Shown in pieces: positions 55,964 through 64,000 of a stretch of DNA of 64,000 bases. The stretch's first letter is position 1. Each line of letters opens with the position of its first letter. Under the pieces are notes generated by a model that was not told the DNA's origin, did not search any database, and worked only from the letters and a program-made list of their open reading frames with translations. A program made the translations under genes and the position numbers. The stretch is from Cellulomonas flavigena DSM 20109 (lineage in GTDB: Bacteria; Actinomycetota; Actinomycetes; Actinomycetales; Cellulomonadaceae): positions 1,612,001-1,676,000 of the forward strand of contig NC_014151.1 in assembly GCF_000092865.1 (NCBI RefSeq), given 5' to 3'.

Positions 55964-57757
55964 ATGCTCCTGCGCATGTCCACGCTGTTCGTCCGCACCC
56001 TGCGCGAGGACCCCGCCGATGCCGAGGTCGCCAGCCACCGGCTGCTCGTGCGCGCGGGGTACATCCGTCGCGCCGCCCCCGGCATCTACACCTGGCTCCC
56101 GCTGGGCCTGCGCGTCCTCGCGAAGGTCGAGCAGGTCGTCCGCGAGGAGATGGCCGCGATCGGGGCGCAGGAGGTGCACTTCCCGGCGCTGCTGCCCAAG
56201 GAGCCGTACGAGGCCACGGGCCGGTGGACCGAGTACGGGCCCAACATCTTCCGCCTGAAGGACCGCAAGGGCGGTGACTACCTCCTCGCGCCCACGCACG
56301 AGGAGATGTTCACGCTGCTGGTCAAGGACCTGTACTCGTCGTACAAGGACCTGCCGCTCGCGCTCTACCAGATCCAGACCAAGTACCGGGACGAGGCGCG
56401 GCCGCGCGCCGGTCTCATCCGCGGGCGCGAGTTCGTCATGAAGGACGCCTACTCCTTCGACGTCGACGACGCAGGGCTCGCCGCGTCCTACGAGGCGCAG
56501 CGGGCCGCGTACCAGCGGATCTTCGACCGCCTCGGCCTGGAGTACGTCATCGTGGCCGCGACGTCGGGTGCCATGGGCGGCTCGCGCTCGGAGGAGTTCC
56601 TCACGCCGACCGCGATCGGTGAGGACACGTTCGTGCGTTCGGCCGGCGGCTACGCGGCCAACGTCGAGGCCGTCACGACGGTCGTGCCCGAACCGGTCGA
56701 CGCGTCGGAGGTGCCCGCCGCCCACGTCGAGGACACGCCCGACACCCCGACGATCGACACGCTCGTCGCCCTCGCGAACGAGCGGTTCGCACGTCCCGAC
56801 CGTCCCTGGACGGCCGCCGACACCCTCAAGAACGTGGTGCTCGCGCTGGTGCAGCCCACGGGGGAGCGCGAGCTCGTCGTCGTCGGGCTGCCCGGCGACC
56901 GTGAGGTCGACCTCAAGCGCCTCGAAGCGGCGGTCGCGCCGGCCGAGGTGGAACCGGCCGGCGACGCCGACTTCGCGGCCCACCGCGAGCTCGTGCGCGG
57001 GTACATCGGCCCCGGCGTGCTGGGCCCGAACGTCCCGGTCGCCGACGGTGCCGAGCGCACCGCGGTGCGCTACCTGCTGGACCCGCGCGTCGTGCCCGGC
57101 ACGCGGTGGATCACCGGGGCGAACGAGGCCGGTCGCCACGTGTTCGACCTGGTCATGGGCCGCGACTTCACCGCGGACGGCACGGTCGAGGCCGCCGAGG
57201 TGCGCGCCGGTGACCCGGCGCCGGACGGTTCGGGCCCGCTCGAGCTCGCGCGCGGCATCGAGATCGGCCACATCTTCCAGCTCGGCCGCAAGTACGCGCA
57301 GGCGCTCGGACTGACGGTGCTCGACCAGAACGGCAAGGCACAGGTCGTCACCATGGGTTCCTACGGCATCGGCGTCACGCGCGTCCTCGCGGCGCTCGCG
57401 GAGGCCAACCACGACGAGCGCGGCCTCGCGTGGCCGGCCGACGTCGCGCCGGCCCACGTGCACGTCCTGGCCACCGGCAAGGACGCCGCGGTGTTCGAGG
57501 CGGCCGAGGCCCTCGCCACGACGCTCTCGGCGCGTGGCGTCGAGGTCCTCTACGACGACCGCCCCAAGGTGTCGCCGGGCGTGAAGTTCGCCGACGCCGA
57601 GCTCCTCGGCGTGCCGCTGGTCGTGGTCGTGGGCCGCGGTCTGGCCGACGGTGTGGTCGAGGTGCGTCCGCGCGCCGGTGGCACGTCGGAGCAGGTCCCG
57701 GTGGCCACCGCCGCCGACCGCGTCGCCGAGCTGGTGGACGAGCTGGTCGCGGGCTGA
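55964..57757 (+). CDS. proS: Prolyl-tRNA synthetase (bacterial type)
   Basis: A 597-residue class II synthetase with the E. coli-type layout. Motif 1 lies in the N-terminal 70 residues ([13 protein letters not shown]), motif 2 is [21 protein letters not shown]-like (about 140-160, seen as [16 protein letters not shown]), an INS editing domain spans about 230-395, motif 3 is [14 protein letters not shown] (about 463-476), and the anticodon-binding domain closes the chain. TAGGCT (55952-55957) is six bases before the ATG: leaderless. Confidence 0.96.
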   Translation: MLLRMSTLFVRTLREDPADAEVASHRLLVRAGYIRRAAPGIYTWLPLGLRVLAKVEQVVREEMAAIGAQEVHFPALLPKEPYEATGRWTEYGPNIFRLKDRKGGDYLLAPTHEEMFTLLVKDLYSSYKDLPLALYQIQTKYRDEARPRAGLIRGREFVMKDAYSFDVDDAGLAASYEAQRAAYQRIFDRLGLEYVIVAATSGAMGGSRSEEFLTPTAIGEDTFVRSAGGYAANVEAVTTVVPEPVDASEVPAAHVEDTPDTPTIDTLVALANERFARPDRPWTAADTLKNVVLALVQPTGERELVVVGLPGDREVDLKRLEAAVAPAEVEPAGDADFAAHRELVRGYIGPGVLGPNVPVADGAERTAVRYLLDPRVVPGTRWITGANEAGRHVFDLVMGRDFTADGTVEAAEVRAGDPAPDGSGPLELARGIEIGHIFQLGRKYAQALGLTVLDQNGKAQVVTMGSYGIGVTRVLAALAEANHDERGLAWPADVAPAHVHVLATGKDAAVFEAAEALATTLSARGVEVLYDDRPKVSPGVKFADAELLGVPLVVVVGRGLADGVVEVRPRAGGTSEQVPVATAADRVAELVDELVAG

Positions 57758-57765
57758 GCGTCCCG

Positions 57766-57785
57766 CGGACGGTACCCGCCGTCCG
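57766..57785. terminator. Hairpin between convergent proS and DUF4439 genes
   Basis: CGGACGG-TACCCG-CCGTCCG, a 7-bp stem just after the proS stop, in the 64-bp gap between converging genes. Weak but suitably placed. Confidence 0.45.
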
Positions 57786-57821
57786 ACGGGCGCCGTCCGG
57801 TGCCCGGCGCGCGCCGTCGGG

Positions 57822-58889
57822 TCAGCCGACGGGCGTCGTCGCGAGCTCGGGCATGCCCGGGAACGCCACGGGTGCGGCGCCGCGGGCGACGGCCGCCGCC
57901 GTCGCGGTGCGCAGCGAGGCGACCGCCTCCGGACGGCTGCCGAACGGTGCGTCCGCGACCGCGGCGCTGCTCGCGTCCGCGACCGCCTGCTCCAGCGTGC
58001 GCAGCAGGGCGTCGCGCACGGCCGGGTCGTCGACCCCGGCGGGGAGCGCGTAGGCGGCGCGACGCGGGTCGTCCGGCCGGTGCGCGACACCGGCCCGGTC
58101 CGCCCACGCGTCGGACGCTGCCCGGTGCCGGGCGGCCTGCTCCAGCAGCGCGCCGCGCTCGGCGTCGGCGCTGCGTGCGGCGAGCACCGTGGACGTCCAC
58201 GCGGCCTCGTCGTGCGCGAGCGCGAGCGCCGCGGCGCCCGGCCAGGCGCGCCCGCCCGCGTCCTGGCCCGTCGCGGCTCCGGTGGCGTCGCCGTCGGGCC
58301 CCCCGGTGGGCGTGGCGGCGTCGCTCGTGGCGTGCTCCTCCGGGGCGGACGGTTCGGGGCGGGGTGCTCCCGTCGCCACGGCGAGCCGGTCCGCCAGGGC
58401 GTCGCGCGCCACCGCGACGGACGCGACGAGCCGGGCGAGCTCACCCTCCGGCGCCGCGTCGGCGTCGCGCGCGGCGCGCGCGGCATCGTCCACCAGCTCG
58501 GCCAGGAGCTCCGTGACGTCGCTCACCACGACCGGCGACGAGGACGCGGTCGGCGTGGGCGCCGGCAGCCCGGAGTCGTAGACGCCGCCGAGCTCCTGGG
58601 CGTGGCGTGTCGAGAACGCCACCACGTCCGTGAGCACGGTGCCCACCGCCTCCTCGGGGCCCCTCGCCGCGAGCCCCGCGGCGGCCTCGGCCAGACCGAG
58701 CGCGTCGTCGACGGTCCTGCCCCGGACCTGCTCGGTCGCGTCCGGCGTGGGCTCCGCGGGCGGCGGCGTCTCGAGCCGCAGGCCGCACCCGGCGAGCACG
58801 GCCGCCACGGCCACCAGCGCGACGGCGCGGCGGGACGACGTCCGGCGAGCGGAGCGGGACGGGAGCAGCAGGGCGCGGTGACGGGACAT
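57822..58889 (-). CDS. DUF4439 ferritin-like lipoprotein
   Basis: A 355-residue lipoprotein: a basic N-terminus, hydrophobic stretch AVALVAVAAVL and lipobox LAGC (about 33-36). The middle part is Ala/Glu-rich and helical; the C-terminal 140 residues (from about AALALAHDEAAWTSTVLAA) match DUF4439, a predicted ferritin-like helical bundle. A Thr/Ser/Pro/Gly-rich linker (about 195-225) separates the two parts. Role unknown. ATG 58889 has CAGGAT seven bases upstream on its strand. The frame stays open far upstream but only as a shadow of rimP. Confidence 0.8.
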   Translation of the reverse strand: MSRHRALLLPSRSARRTSSRRAVALVAVAAVLAGCGLRLETPPPAEPTPDATEQVRGRTVDDALGLAEAAAGLAARGPEEAVGTVLTDVVAFSTRHAQELGGVYDSGLPAPTPTASSSPVVVSDVTELLAELVDDAARAARDADAAPEGELARLVASVAVARDALADRLAVATGAPRPEPSAPEEHATSDAATPTGGPDGDATGAATGQDAGGRAWPGAAALALAHDEAAWTSTVLAARSADAERGALLEQAARHRAASDAWADRAGVAHRPDDPRRAAYALPAGVDDPAVRDALLRTLEQAVADASSAAVADAPFGSRPEAVASLRTATAAAVARGAAPVAFPGMPELATTPVG

Positions 58890-58954
58890 CGGCGCGATCC
58901 TGCCACGACCGTCGCACCGCGCCGGGCACGTCGGACCCAGTACCGGGGAGTCGT

Positions 58955-58960
58955 TAGGCT
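58955..58960 (+). promoter_or_regulatory. Likely -10 element of the rimP-nusA-ylxR-infB operon
   Basis: TAGGCT would start transcription near 58967, leaving a 62-base leader before rimP, which carries the Shine-Dalgarno AGGAGG (59017-59022). No clear -35 is visible. Confidence 0.55.
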
Positions 58961-59028
58961 GGTGGGACAACGTCACAGGGTCGCCGTCTGCGCCCCGCCG
59001 TGCAGGACAGACGACAGGAGGCCAGGTC

Positions 59029-59589
59029 ATGGGCGCGCCAGCTACCGCACCCCGGGTGCGGGAGGTCGTGGAGACCGCCGTGACCGGCGCGGGCCTGCTG
59101 CTCGACGGGCTGGAGGTGGCCGGGAGCGGGCGCAGCACCGTGGTCCGCGTCACCGTGGACCTCGCGGACGACGACCCGGGCACCCTCGACCTGGACCGGG
59201 TGGGCGACGTCACGCGCGCCGTCTCGGACGCGCTGGACGCCGCGGACGTGCTCCCGGGCGCATACACGCTCGAGGTCGGCAGCCCGGGGGCGGAGCGCCC
59301 GCTGACGCTGGCCCGCCACTGGCGCCGCGCCCGCGGCCGCACCGTGCTGGTGCGACGCACGGACGGCACGACGCTCACGGGGCGCCTCGACGGCGTCGCG
59401 GACGGCGACGCGCCGGAGCTCGTCGTGGTGCCGGTGACGGACCCCGGCAAGGGGCGACGCCCGGTCGTGGGCGCACCGGTGACGTTGGCGTGGGACGACG
59501 TGCGCGACGCACGGGTGCAGGTGGACCTCGCCGCGGTGCGCGAGGCCGACGAGGAGGCCGGGCCGCAGGACGGCACGGGGAGGGGCTGA
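59029..59589 (+). CDS. rimP: Ribosome maturation factor RimP
   Basis: A 186-residue 30S assembly factor. N-terminal alpha-beta domain ([20 protein letters not shown], about 10-29; [20 protein letters not shown]) with [14 protein letters not shown] at the domain boundary (about 79-92), then an SH3-like barrel ([18 protein letters not shown]). Length is typical for actinobacteria. nusA follows after one base, so the two are co-translated; this rimP-nusA-infB order is near universal in bacteria. Confidence 0.93.
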   Translation: MGAPATAPRVREVVETAVTGAGLLLDGLEVAGSGRSTVVRVTVDLADDDPGTLDLDRVGDVTRAVSDALDAADVLPGAYTLEVGSPGAERPLTLARHWRRARGRTVLVRRTDGTTLTGRLDGVADGDAPELVVVPVTDPGKGRRPVVGAPVTLAWDDVRDARVQVDLAAVREADEEAGPQDGTGRG

Positions 59590-59590
59590 C

Positions 59591-60685
59591 GTGGACATCG
59601 ACATGCAGGCGCTGCGACTCATCGAGCGCGAGCGGGAGATCAGTCTCGACGTGCTCGTCGAGGCCATCGAGCAGGCGCTCCTGTCCGCCTACCACCGCAC
59701 CCCCGGCGCACGCTCGCGAGCGCGGGTGGAGCTCGACCGCCGGACCGGGCACGTGACGGTCTGGGCGCGGGATCCCGCGCCCGAGGCCCCGGCCCCGGAG
59801 GTGGCCGAGGACGGGACCGTGGTGGCCGTGGCCCCCGCACCCGAGATGCCCGAGTACGACGACACGCCCGAGGGCTTCGGGCGCATCGCGACCGCCACCG
59901 CACGCCAGGTCATCGTGCAGCGGCTGCGTGACGCCGAGGACGACCAGGTGCTCGGCACGTTCCGCAGCAAGGCCGGCGAGGTGCTCGGCGGCGTGATCCA
60001 GCAGGGCCGCGACCCGCGCACGGTCCTGGTCGACGTCGGCGGTGTCGAGGCCGTCCTGCCGGCCCACGAGCAGGTGCCCGGCGAGAGGTACGTGCACGGC
60101 GAGCGGCTGCGGGCCTTCGTGCTGGAGGTCGCGCGGGGGCAGCGCGGGCCCCAGATCACGCTGTCGCGCACGCACCCGAACCTCGTCCGCAAGCTCTTCG
60201 CCCTCGAGGTGCCGGAGATCGCCGACGGGACGGTCGAGATCACCGCGATGGCCCGTGAGGCCGGGCACCGCACCAAGATGGCGGTGCGGGCGAACGTCGC
60301 CGGCGTCAACGCCAAGGGCGCGTGCATCGGCCCGATGGGCGGGCGCGTGCGCGCCGTCATGGCAGAGCTGCACGGCGAGAAGATCGACATCGTCGACCAC
60401 TCGGACGACCCGGCCGAGATGATCGCCCACGCGCTGTCCCCGGCGCGCGTCCTCGACGTGAGGGTCGTCGACGCGGCCGCCCGTGCGGCGCGCGTCGTGG
60501 TGCCCGACTACCAGCTGTCGCTCGCGATCGGCAAGGAGGGGCAGAACGCCCGTCTCGCCGCGAAGCTCACCGGCTGGCGGATCGACATCCGCTCCGACGC
60601 CGAGCCTGCCGCCGGGACGGCCGGTGCGGCCTCCGTGCGCGGTGCCGACGACGCGGGCGCGGGGGCCTCCGGTCACGTCCGGTGA
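59591..60685 (+). CDS. nusA: Transcription termination/antitermination factor NusA
   Basis: A 364-residue NusA: N-terminal RNA-polymerase-binding domain (about 1-125), S1 domain (about 130-200, [16 protein letters not shown]), KH1 (about 215-275, [13 protein letters not shown] and [16 protein letters not shown]) and KH2 (about 285-345, [19 protein letters not shown]). It lacks the C-terminal acidic repeats of E. coli NusA, as usual in Gram-positives, and ends in an Ala/Gly-rich tail. GTG 59591. Confidence 0.96.
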   Translation: MDIDMQALRLIEREREISLDVLVEAIEQALLSAYHRTPGARSRARVELDRRTGHVTVWARDPAPEAPAPEVAEDGTVVAVAPAPEMPEYDDTPEGFGRIATATARQVIVQRLRDAEDDQVLGTFRSKAGEVLGGVIQQGRDPRTVLVDVGGVEAVLPAHEQVPGERYVHGERLRAFVLEVARGQRGPQITLSRTHPNLVRKLFALEVPEIADGTVEITAMAREAGHRTKMAVRANVAGVNAKGACIGPMGGRVRAVMAELHGEKIDIVDHSDDPAEMIAHALSPARVLDVRVVDAAARAARVVVPDYQLSLAIGKEGQNARLAAKLTGWRIDIRSDAEPAAGTAGAASVRGADDAGAGASGHVR

Positions 60686-60695
60686 CAGGGCGCGG

Positions 60696-60701
60696 TAGAC
60701 T
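60696..60701 (+). promoter_or_regulatory. Possible internal -10 for ylxR-infB
   Basis: TAGACT just after nusA could start a ylxR-infB transcript near 60708. If real, the longer ylxR frame that begins at 60682 would not be translated from it. Confidence 0.4.
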
Positions 60702-60768
60702 CTCCGAGGCTGGGCCGGCTGCCCGGCTCTCCTCGCCGAGCAGGCGGAACCCCGATCCCGCGCATCCC

Positions 60769-61104
60769 GTGCCCGAACCGGGTCCTGTCCGCACGTGCGT
60801 GGGGTGCCGTGCGACCGGTCGCAGGTCGGCCCTGCTGAGGGTGGTGCTGTCCGACGTGGGCGCGGGGGAACCTGCGCTCGTGGCGGACGAGCGCCGCAGG
60901 ATGCCGGGCCGGGGTGCGTGGCTGCACCCCGACCAGCGTTGTCTCGAGCTCGCCGTGCGACGGCGGGCGTTCGGGCGGGCGCTGCGGTACACGGGCCCCC
61001 TGGGGACCGAGGCCGTGGAGCGCGCCGTGACGCGGCTCGCCGCGCAGCAGCCACAGCACAGCACCACGGTGCCGGACCCGACGTCCGGTACCGACCGTCG
61101 ATGA
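60769..61104 (+). CDS. ylxR: YlxR family RNA/nucleoid-associated protein
   Basis: A 111-residue YlxR (DUF448). The family motif RTCVGCRATGRRSALLRVVL (about 8-27) is followed by PGRGAWLHPDQRCLELAVRRRAFGRAL (about 47-70, in part). YlxR binds nucleic acid, and in B. subtilis it acts as a transcription factor and RNase P interactor. I chose the GTG at 60769, which puts the motif at the N-terminus as in relatives; GTG 60682, overlapping the nusA stop, adds 29 residues of low similarity. The stop overlaps an ATG that begins the micro-frame chain before infB. Confidence 0.85.
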   Translation: MPEPGPVRTCVGCRATGRRSALLRVVLSDVGAGEPALVADERRRMPGRGAWLHPDQRCLELAVRRRAFGRALRYTGPLGTEAVERAVTRLAAQQPQHSTTVPDPTSGTDRR

Positions 61105-61181
61105 GGAAAGCGGGTTGGAAGCCGATGGCGACCCGATGAGCACGCACCGATGAGTACCCAGCGATGAGTACCCAGCACTAA
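61101..61181 (+). other. Chain of four overlapping micro-ORFs on a 14-bp tandem repeat, infB leader
   Basis: Starting with an ATGA overlap on the ylxR stop there are four consecutive tiny frames: 61101-61139 (MRKAGWKPMATR), 61136-61153 (MSTHR), 61150-61167 (MSTQR) and 61164-61181 (MSTQH, TAA stop). Each start overlaps the previous stop as ATGA. The last three rest on a tandem 14-mer: CGATGAGCACGCAC (61134), then CGATGAGTACCCAG twice (61148, 61162). The chain ends 43 bases before the infB GTG. A ribosome finishing ylxR could step through by re-initiation. Function is inferred only. Confidence 0.7.
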
Positions 61182-61224
61182 CGACGGTCCGACCCTGTCC
61201 GGGGCGGACCAGGACAGGAGAGAT

Positions 61225-64000
61225 GTGGCCAAGGTCCGCGTCTACGAGCTCGCGAAGGAGCTCGGGGTCGACAGCAAGACCATCATGACCAAGCTCAACG
61301 AGCTCGGAGAGTTCGTCCGCTCGGCGTCGTCGACGATCGAGCCCCCCGTCGTGCGCAAGCTGCGCGACACGTACCCCGTCGGTGGGTCCGGCGGCCGCCC
61401 GACGGCGCCCAAGGCCCCGGCGGCGCCCAAGGCCCCCGCCGCGGCGCGCCCCGCCGCGCCCGCGGCCCCCGCCGCACCGGCGCCGGCTGCTCCCGCGGCG
61501 GCCGCCCCGCAGGCCCCGGCCGACTCCGCGCCGGCGGCTCCGGCACCGGCTGCCACGGCAGCGGTCGCGCAGGCCCCGGCCCCGCAGGCTCCCGCGCCGC
61601 AGGCGCCGACCGCGCGTCCCGCTCCCGCCGCTCCCGCAGCGCGCCCCGGCGCACCGCGTCCCGGTGGTGGCGGCAGCGGCGGTGGCGGTGCACGTCCCGG
61701 CGCGCCGCGTCCTGCGGCCCGTCCGGGCAACAACCCCTTCGCGCCCGCCCAGGGCATGCCGCGCCAGGGCGAGCGCCCCGGCGGGCCGCGCCCCGGTGGG
61801 CCGCGTCCGGGCAACAACCCGTTCGCACCGTCCCAGGGCATGCCGCGTCCCGGCGACCGCCGTCCGGCCGCCGAGGGCGCGCCCGCGGCTGCCGCCGGCG
61901 ACCGTCCCGGTGGGCCCCGTCCCGGCGGTCCGCGTCCCGGTGGTCCGCGCCCGAACCCGGGCATGATGCCCGGTCGCACGCAGAGCGGTGTCGGCCGCCC
62001 CGGTGAGCGCCCCGCGCCCGCCGGTCGCGGAGGCGGCGGCGGTCGCGGCGGCTACGGTGGCGGCCCCGGCCGTCCTGGTGGCGGCGGTGCACCCGGTGGC
62101 GGCGGCGGGTTCGCCGGTCGTCCCGGTGGTGGCGGTCGTCCCGGTGGCGCCGGTCGCGGCTCCACCCAGGGTGCGTTCGGTCGTGCCGGCGGTCGCCCCG
62201 TCCGCGGCCGCAAGTCGAAGCGGGCGAAGCGCCAGGAGTTCGAGCAGATGCAGGCGCCGTCGCTGGGCGGCGTCTCCGTCCCGCGCGGCAACGGCAAGAC
62301 GGTCGTCCGCCTGCGCCACGGCTCGTCGCTGAACGACTTCGCCGACAAGATCGACGCGAACCCCGCCTCGCTCGTCACCGTGCTGTTCCACCTCGGTGAG
62401 ATGGCCACCGCGACCCAGTCGCTCGACGAGGACACGTTCGGCACGCTCGCGGCCGAGCTCGGCTACGTCATCGAGATGGTCTCGGCCGAGGAGGAGGACC
62501 GCGAGCTGCTCGGGGCCTTCGACATCGACCTGGACGCCGAGCTCGAGGCCGAGGGCGACGACGTGCTCGAGGCGCGTCCGCCCGTCGTCACCGTCATGGG
62601 CCACGTCGACCACGGCAAGACCAAGCTCCTCGACGCCATCCGGTCCACGGACGTCGTCGCGGGCGAGGCCGGCGGCATCACCCAGCACATCGGTGCGTAC
62701 CAGGTGCGCACGGAGCACGAGGGCATCGACCGCGCGATCACGTTCATCGACACCCCGGGTCACGAGGCGTTCACCGCCATGCGTGCCCGCGGTGCGCAGG
62801 TCACGGACATCGCCATCCTCGTGGTCGCGGCCGACGACGGCGTGATGCCTCAGACGATCGAGGCGCTGAACCACGCGCAGTCGGCCAACGTGCCGATCGT
62901 CGTCGCGGTCAACAAGGTGGACAAGGAGTCGGCGAACCCCGACAAGATCCGCCAGCAGCTCACCGAGTACAACCTCGTGGCCGAGGAGTACGGCGGCGAC
63001 ACCATGTTCGTCGACGTCTCCGCCAAGCAGCGCATGGGGATCGACGAGCTGCTCGAGGCGGTCCTGCTCACGGCGGACGCCGCGCTCGACATGCGCGCCA
63101 ACCCGGACAAGGACGCGCGCGGTGTCGCGATCGAGGCGAACCTCGACAAGGGCCGCGGGGCCGTCGCCACGGTGCTCGTGCAGTCCGGCACGCTGCAGGT
63201 CGGCGACGCGATCGTCGCCGGCACGGCCCACGGCCGCGTCCGCGCGATGCTCGACGAGCACGGCGAGAACGTGACCGAGGCCGGCCCGGCCCGTCCCGTG
63301 CAGGTCCTCGGCCTGTCGTCGGTGCCCCGCGCGGGCGACACCTTCCTGGTGGCGCCCGACGAGCGCACCGCGCGGCAGATCGCGGAGAAGCGCGAGGCGG
63401 CCGAGCGTGCCGCCCTCCTGGCCAAGCGCCGCAAGCGCATCAGCCTCGAGGACTTCACGCAGGCGCTGCAGCAGGGCAAGGTCGAGACCCTCAACCTCGT
63501 TCTCAAGGGCGACGTGTCGGGTGCGGTCGAGGCCCTCGAGGACGCGCTGCTCAAGATCGACGTCGGCGACGAGGTCGACCTGCGCGTCATCCACCGCGGG
63601 GTGGGTGCCATCACGCAGAACGACGTCAACCTGGCGACGGTCGACAACGCGATCATCATCGGCTTCAACGTGAAGCTCGCGCCGCGCGTCGAGGAGCTGG
63701 CGGACCGCGAGGGCGTCGACGTGCGCTTCTACTCGGTCATCTACCAGGCGATCGACGACGTCGAGGCCGCCCTCAAGGGCATGCTCAAGCCGGAGTACGA
63801 GGAGGTGCAGCTCGGTAGCGCCGAGGTGCGCGAGATCTTCCGCTCCTCGAAGTTCGGCAACATCGCCGGTTCCATCGTGCGCTCGGGCGAGATCCGACGG
63901 AACTCCAAGGCGCGCGTGCTCCGCAAGGGCAAGCTCATCGGGGACAACCTCACGATCGAGTCCCTCAAGCGGTTCAAGGACGACGCGACCGAGGTCCGCG
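61225..64000 (+). CDS. infB: Translation initiation factor IF-2 (3' end outside window)
   Basis: 925 codons are visible; the frame is open to the window edge and only a short C-terminal stretch is missing. IF2-N ([17 protein letters not shown], about 2-18) is followed by a Pro/Ala/Gly/Arg-rich region (about 55-330) containing two PGNNPFAP repeats and long RGGGG tracts. Next come a second N-domain (about 335-450) and the G domain with GHVDHGKT (about 458-465), DTPGHEAFT and NKVDKE, then domains II-IV. GTG 61225 has AGGAG four to eight bases upstream. IF-2 brings fMet-tRNA to the 30S subunit and promotes subunit joining. Confidence 0.96.
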   Translation, partial: MAKVRVYELAKELGVDSKTIMTKLNELGEFVRSASSTIEPPVVRKLRDTYPVGGSGGRPTAPKAPAAPKAPAAARPAAPAAPAAPAPAAPAAAAPQAPADSAPAAPAPAATAAVAQAPAPQAPAPQAPTARPAPAAPAARPGAPRPGGGGSGGGGARPGAPRPAARPGNNPFAPAQGMPRQGERPGGPRPGGPRPGNNPFAPSQGMPRPGDRRPAAEGAPAAAAGDRPGGPRPGGPRPGGPRPNPGMMPGRTQSGVGRPGERPAPAGRGGGGGRGGYGGGPGRPGGGGAPGGGGGFAGRPGGGGRPGGAGRGSTQGAFGRAGGRPVRGRKSKRAKRQEFEQMQAPSLGGVSVPRGNGKTVVRLRHGSSLNDFADKIDANPASLVTVLFHLGEMATATQSLDEDTFGTLAAELGYVIEMVSAEEEDRELLGAFDIDLDAELEAEGDDVLEARPPVVTVMGHVDHGKTKLLDAIRSTDVVAGEAGGITQHIGAYQVRTEHEGIDRAITFIDTPGHEAFTAMRARGAQVTDIAILVVAADDGVMPQTIEALNHAQSANVPIVVAVNKVDKESANPDKIRQQLTEYNLVAEEYGGDTMFVDVSAKQRMGIDELLEAVLLTADAALDMRANPDKDARGVAIEANLDKGRGAVATVLVQSGTLQVGDAIVAGTAHGRVRAMLDEHGENVTEAGPARPVQVLGLSSVPRAGDTFLVAPDERTARQIAEKREAAERAALLAKRRKRISLEDFTQALQQGKVETLNLVLKGDVSGAVEALEDALLKIDVGDEVDLRVIHRGVGAITQNDVNLATVDNAIIIGFNVKLAPRVEELADREGVDVRFYSVIYQAIDDVEAALKGMLKPEYEEVQLGSAEVREIFRSSKFGNIAGSIVRSGEIRRNSKARVLRKGKLIGDNLTIESLKRFKDDATEVR

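Noticed and set aside
57822-59576. 584-codon frame joining the DUF4439 lipoprotein to sequence opposite rimP
   Set aside because: The lipoprotein signal and lipobox start at 58889; everything upstream is antisense to rimP.
60682-60768. Longer ylxR start at GTG 60682 overlapping nusA
   Set aside because: It adds 29 residues unlike the family and spans a TAGACT promoter-like box. It remains possible because GTGA overlaps are common here.

Overview
The window is one continuous stretch of very GC-rich (by eye low-to-mid 70s percent) actinobacterial chromosome. Gene content and order are the conserved actinobacterial core: ileS-folC, ndk, smc-ftsY-amtB-glnK-glnD-ffh, rpsP-khpA-rimM-trmD-rplS-lepB-rnhB, yraN-comM-dprA-xerC, a WhiG/FliA sigma factor, rpsB-tsf-pyrH-frr-cdsA-rlmN, dxr-rip-ispG, proS and rimP-nusA-ylxR-infB. 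Together with the protein sequences this points to the Micrococcales, most likely a Cellulomonas-like member of the Cellulomonadaceae (inference from gene order, composition and family resemblance; no search was run). About 56 protein genes are supported. I saw no rRNA, tRNA, CRISPR array, insertion sequence or prophage.

Layout. 1-2.5 kb: a phosphoribosyltransferase, two overlapping HAD-phosphatase paralogues on the minus strand, and a small DUF2975 membrane protein whose start sits directly behind a palindromic operator. 2.6-11.1 kb: a T-box-controlled ileS, folC, a PTS-dependent dihydroxyacetone kinase operon (dhaKLM) set into the usual folC-DUF4233-ndk neighbourhood, and ndk with a strong terminator. 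11.2-21.8 kb: chromosome segregation (smc), the two SRP GTPases (ftsY, ffh) and, between them, the ammonium module amtB-glnK-glnD behind a GlnR-type site. 21.8-33.4 kb: an amidohydrolase, ribosomal protein and ribosome/tRNA maturation genes, signal peptidase, RNase HII, and the DNA uptake/processing group comM-dprA-xerC, ending in a sigma factor. 33.4-41.7 kb: a degenerate M23 protein, translation factors, phospholipid synthesis and the MEP-pathway gene dxr. 41.7-50.9 kb: an accessory block for polyamine import and breakdown (oxidase, aminotransferase, Lrp-type regulator, aldehyde dehydrogenase, PotDABC-like ABC importer), lying between dxr and its usual neighbours rip and ispG. 51-64 kb: rip-ispG-GNAT, a small membrane protein, a DNA glycosylase, proS, a DUF4439 lipoprotein, then rimP-nusA-ylxR-infB. 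infB runs off the right edge with its last few dozen codons missing.

Two regulatory patterns run through the window. First, many genes at transcription-unit starts have a -10-like hexamer (A at position 2, T at position 6) ending exactly 6 or 7 bases before the start codon and no Shine-Dalgarno, as expected for leaderless mRNAs; this was used to choose several starts. Second, genes inside operons overlap by ATGA/GTGA or by one base, implying translational coupling. The most unusual object is the ylxR-infB junction, where four tiny reading frames (12, 5, 5 and 5 codons), three of them on a 14-bp tandem repeat, follow one another by ATGA overlaps and lead into the infB leader.
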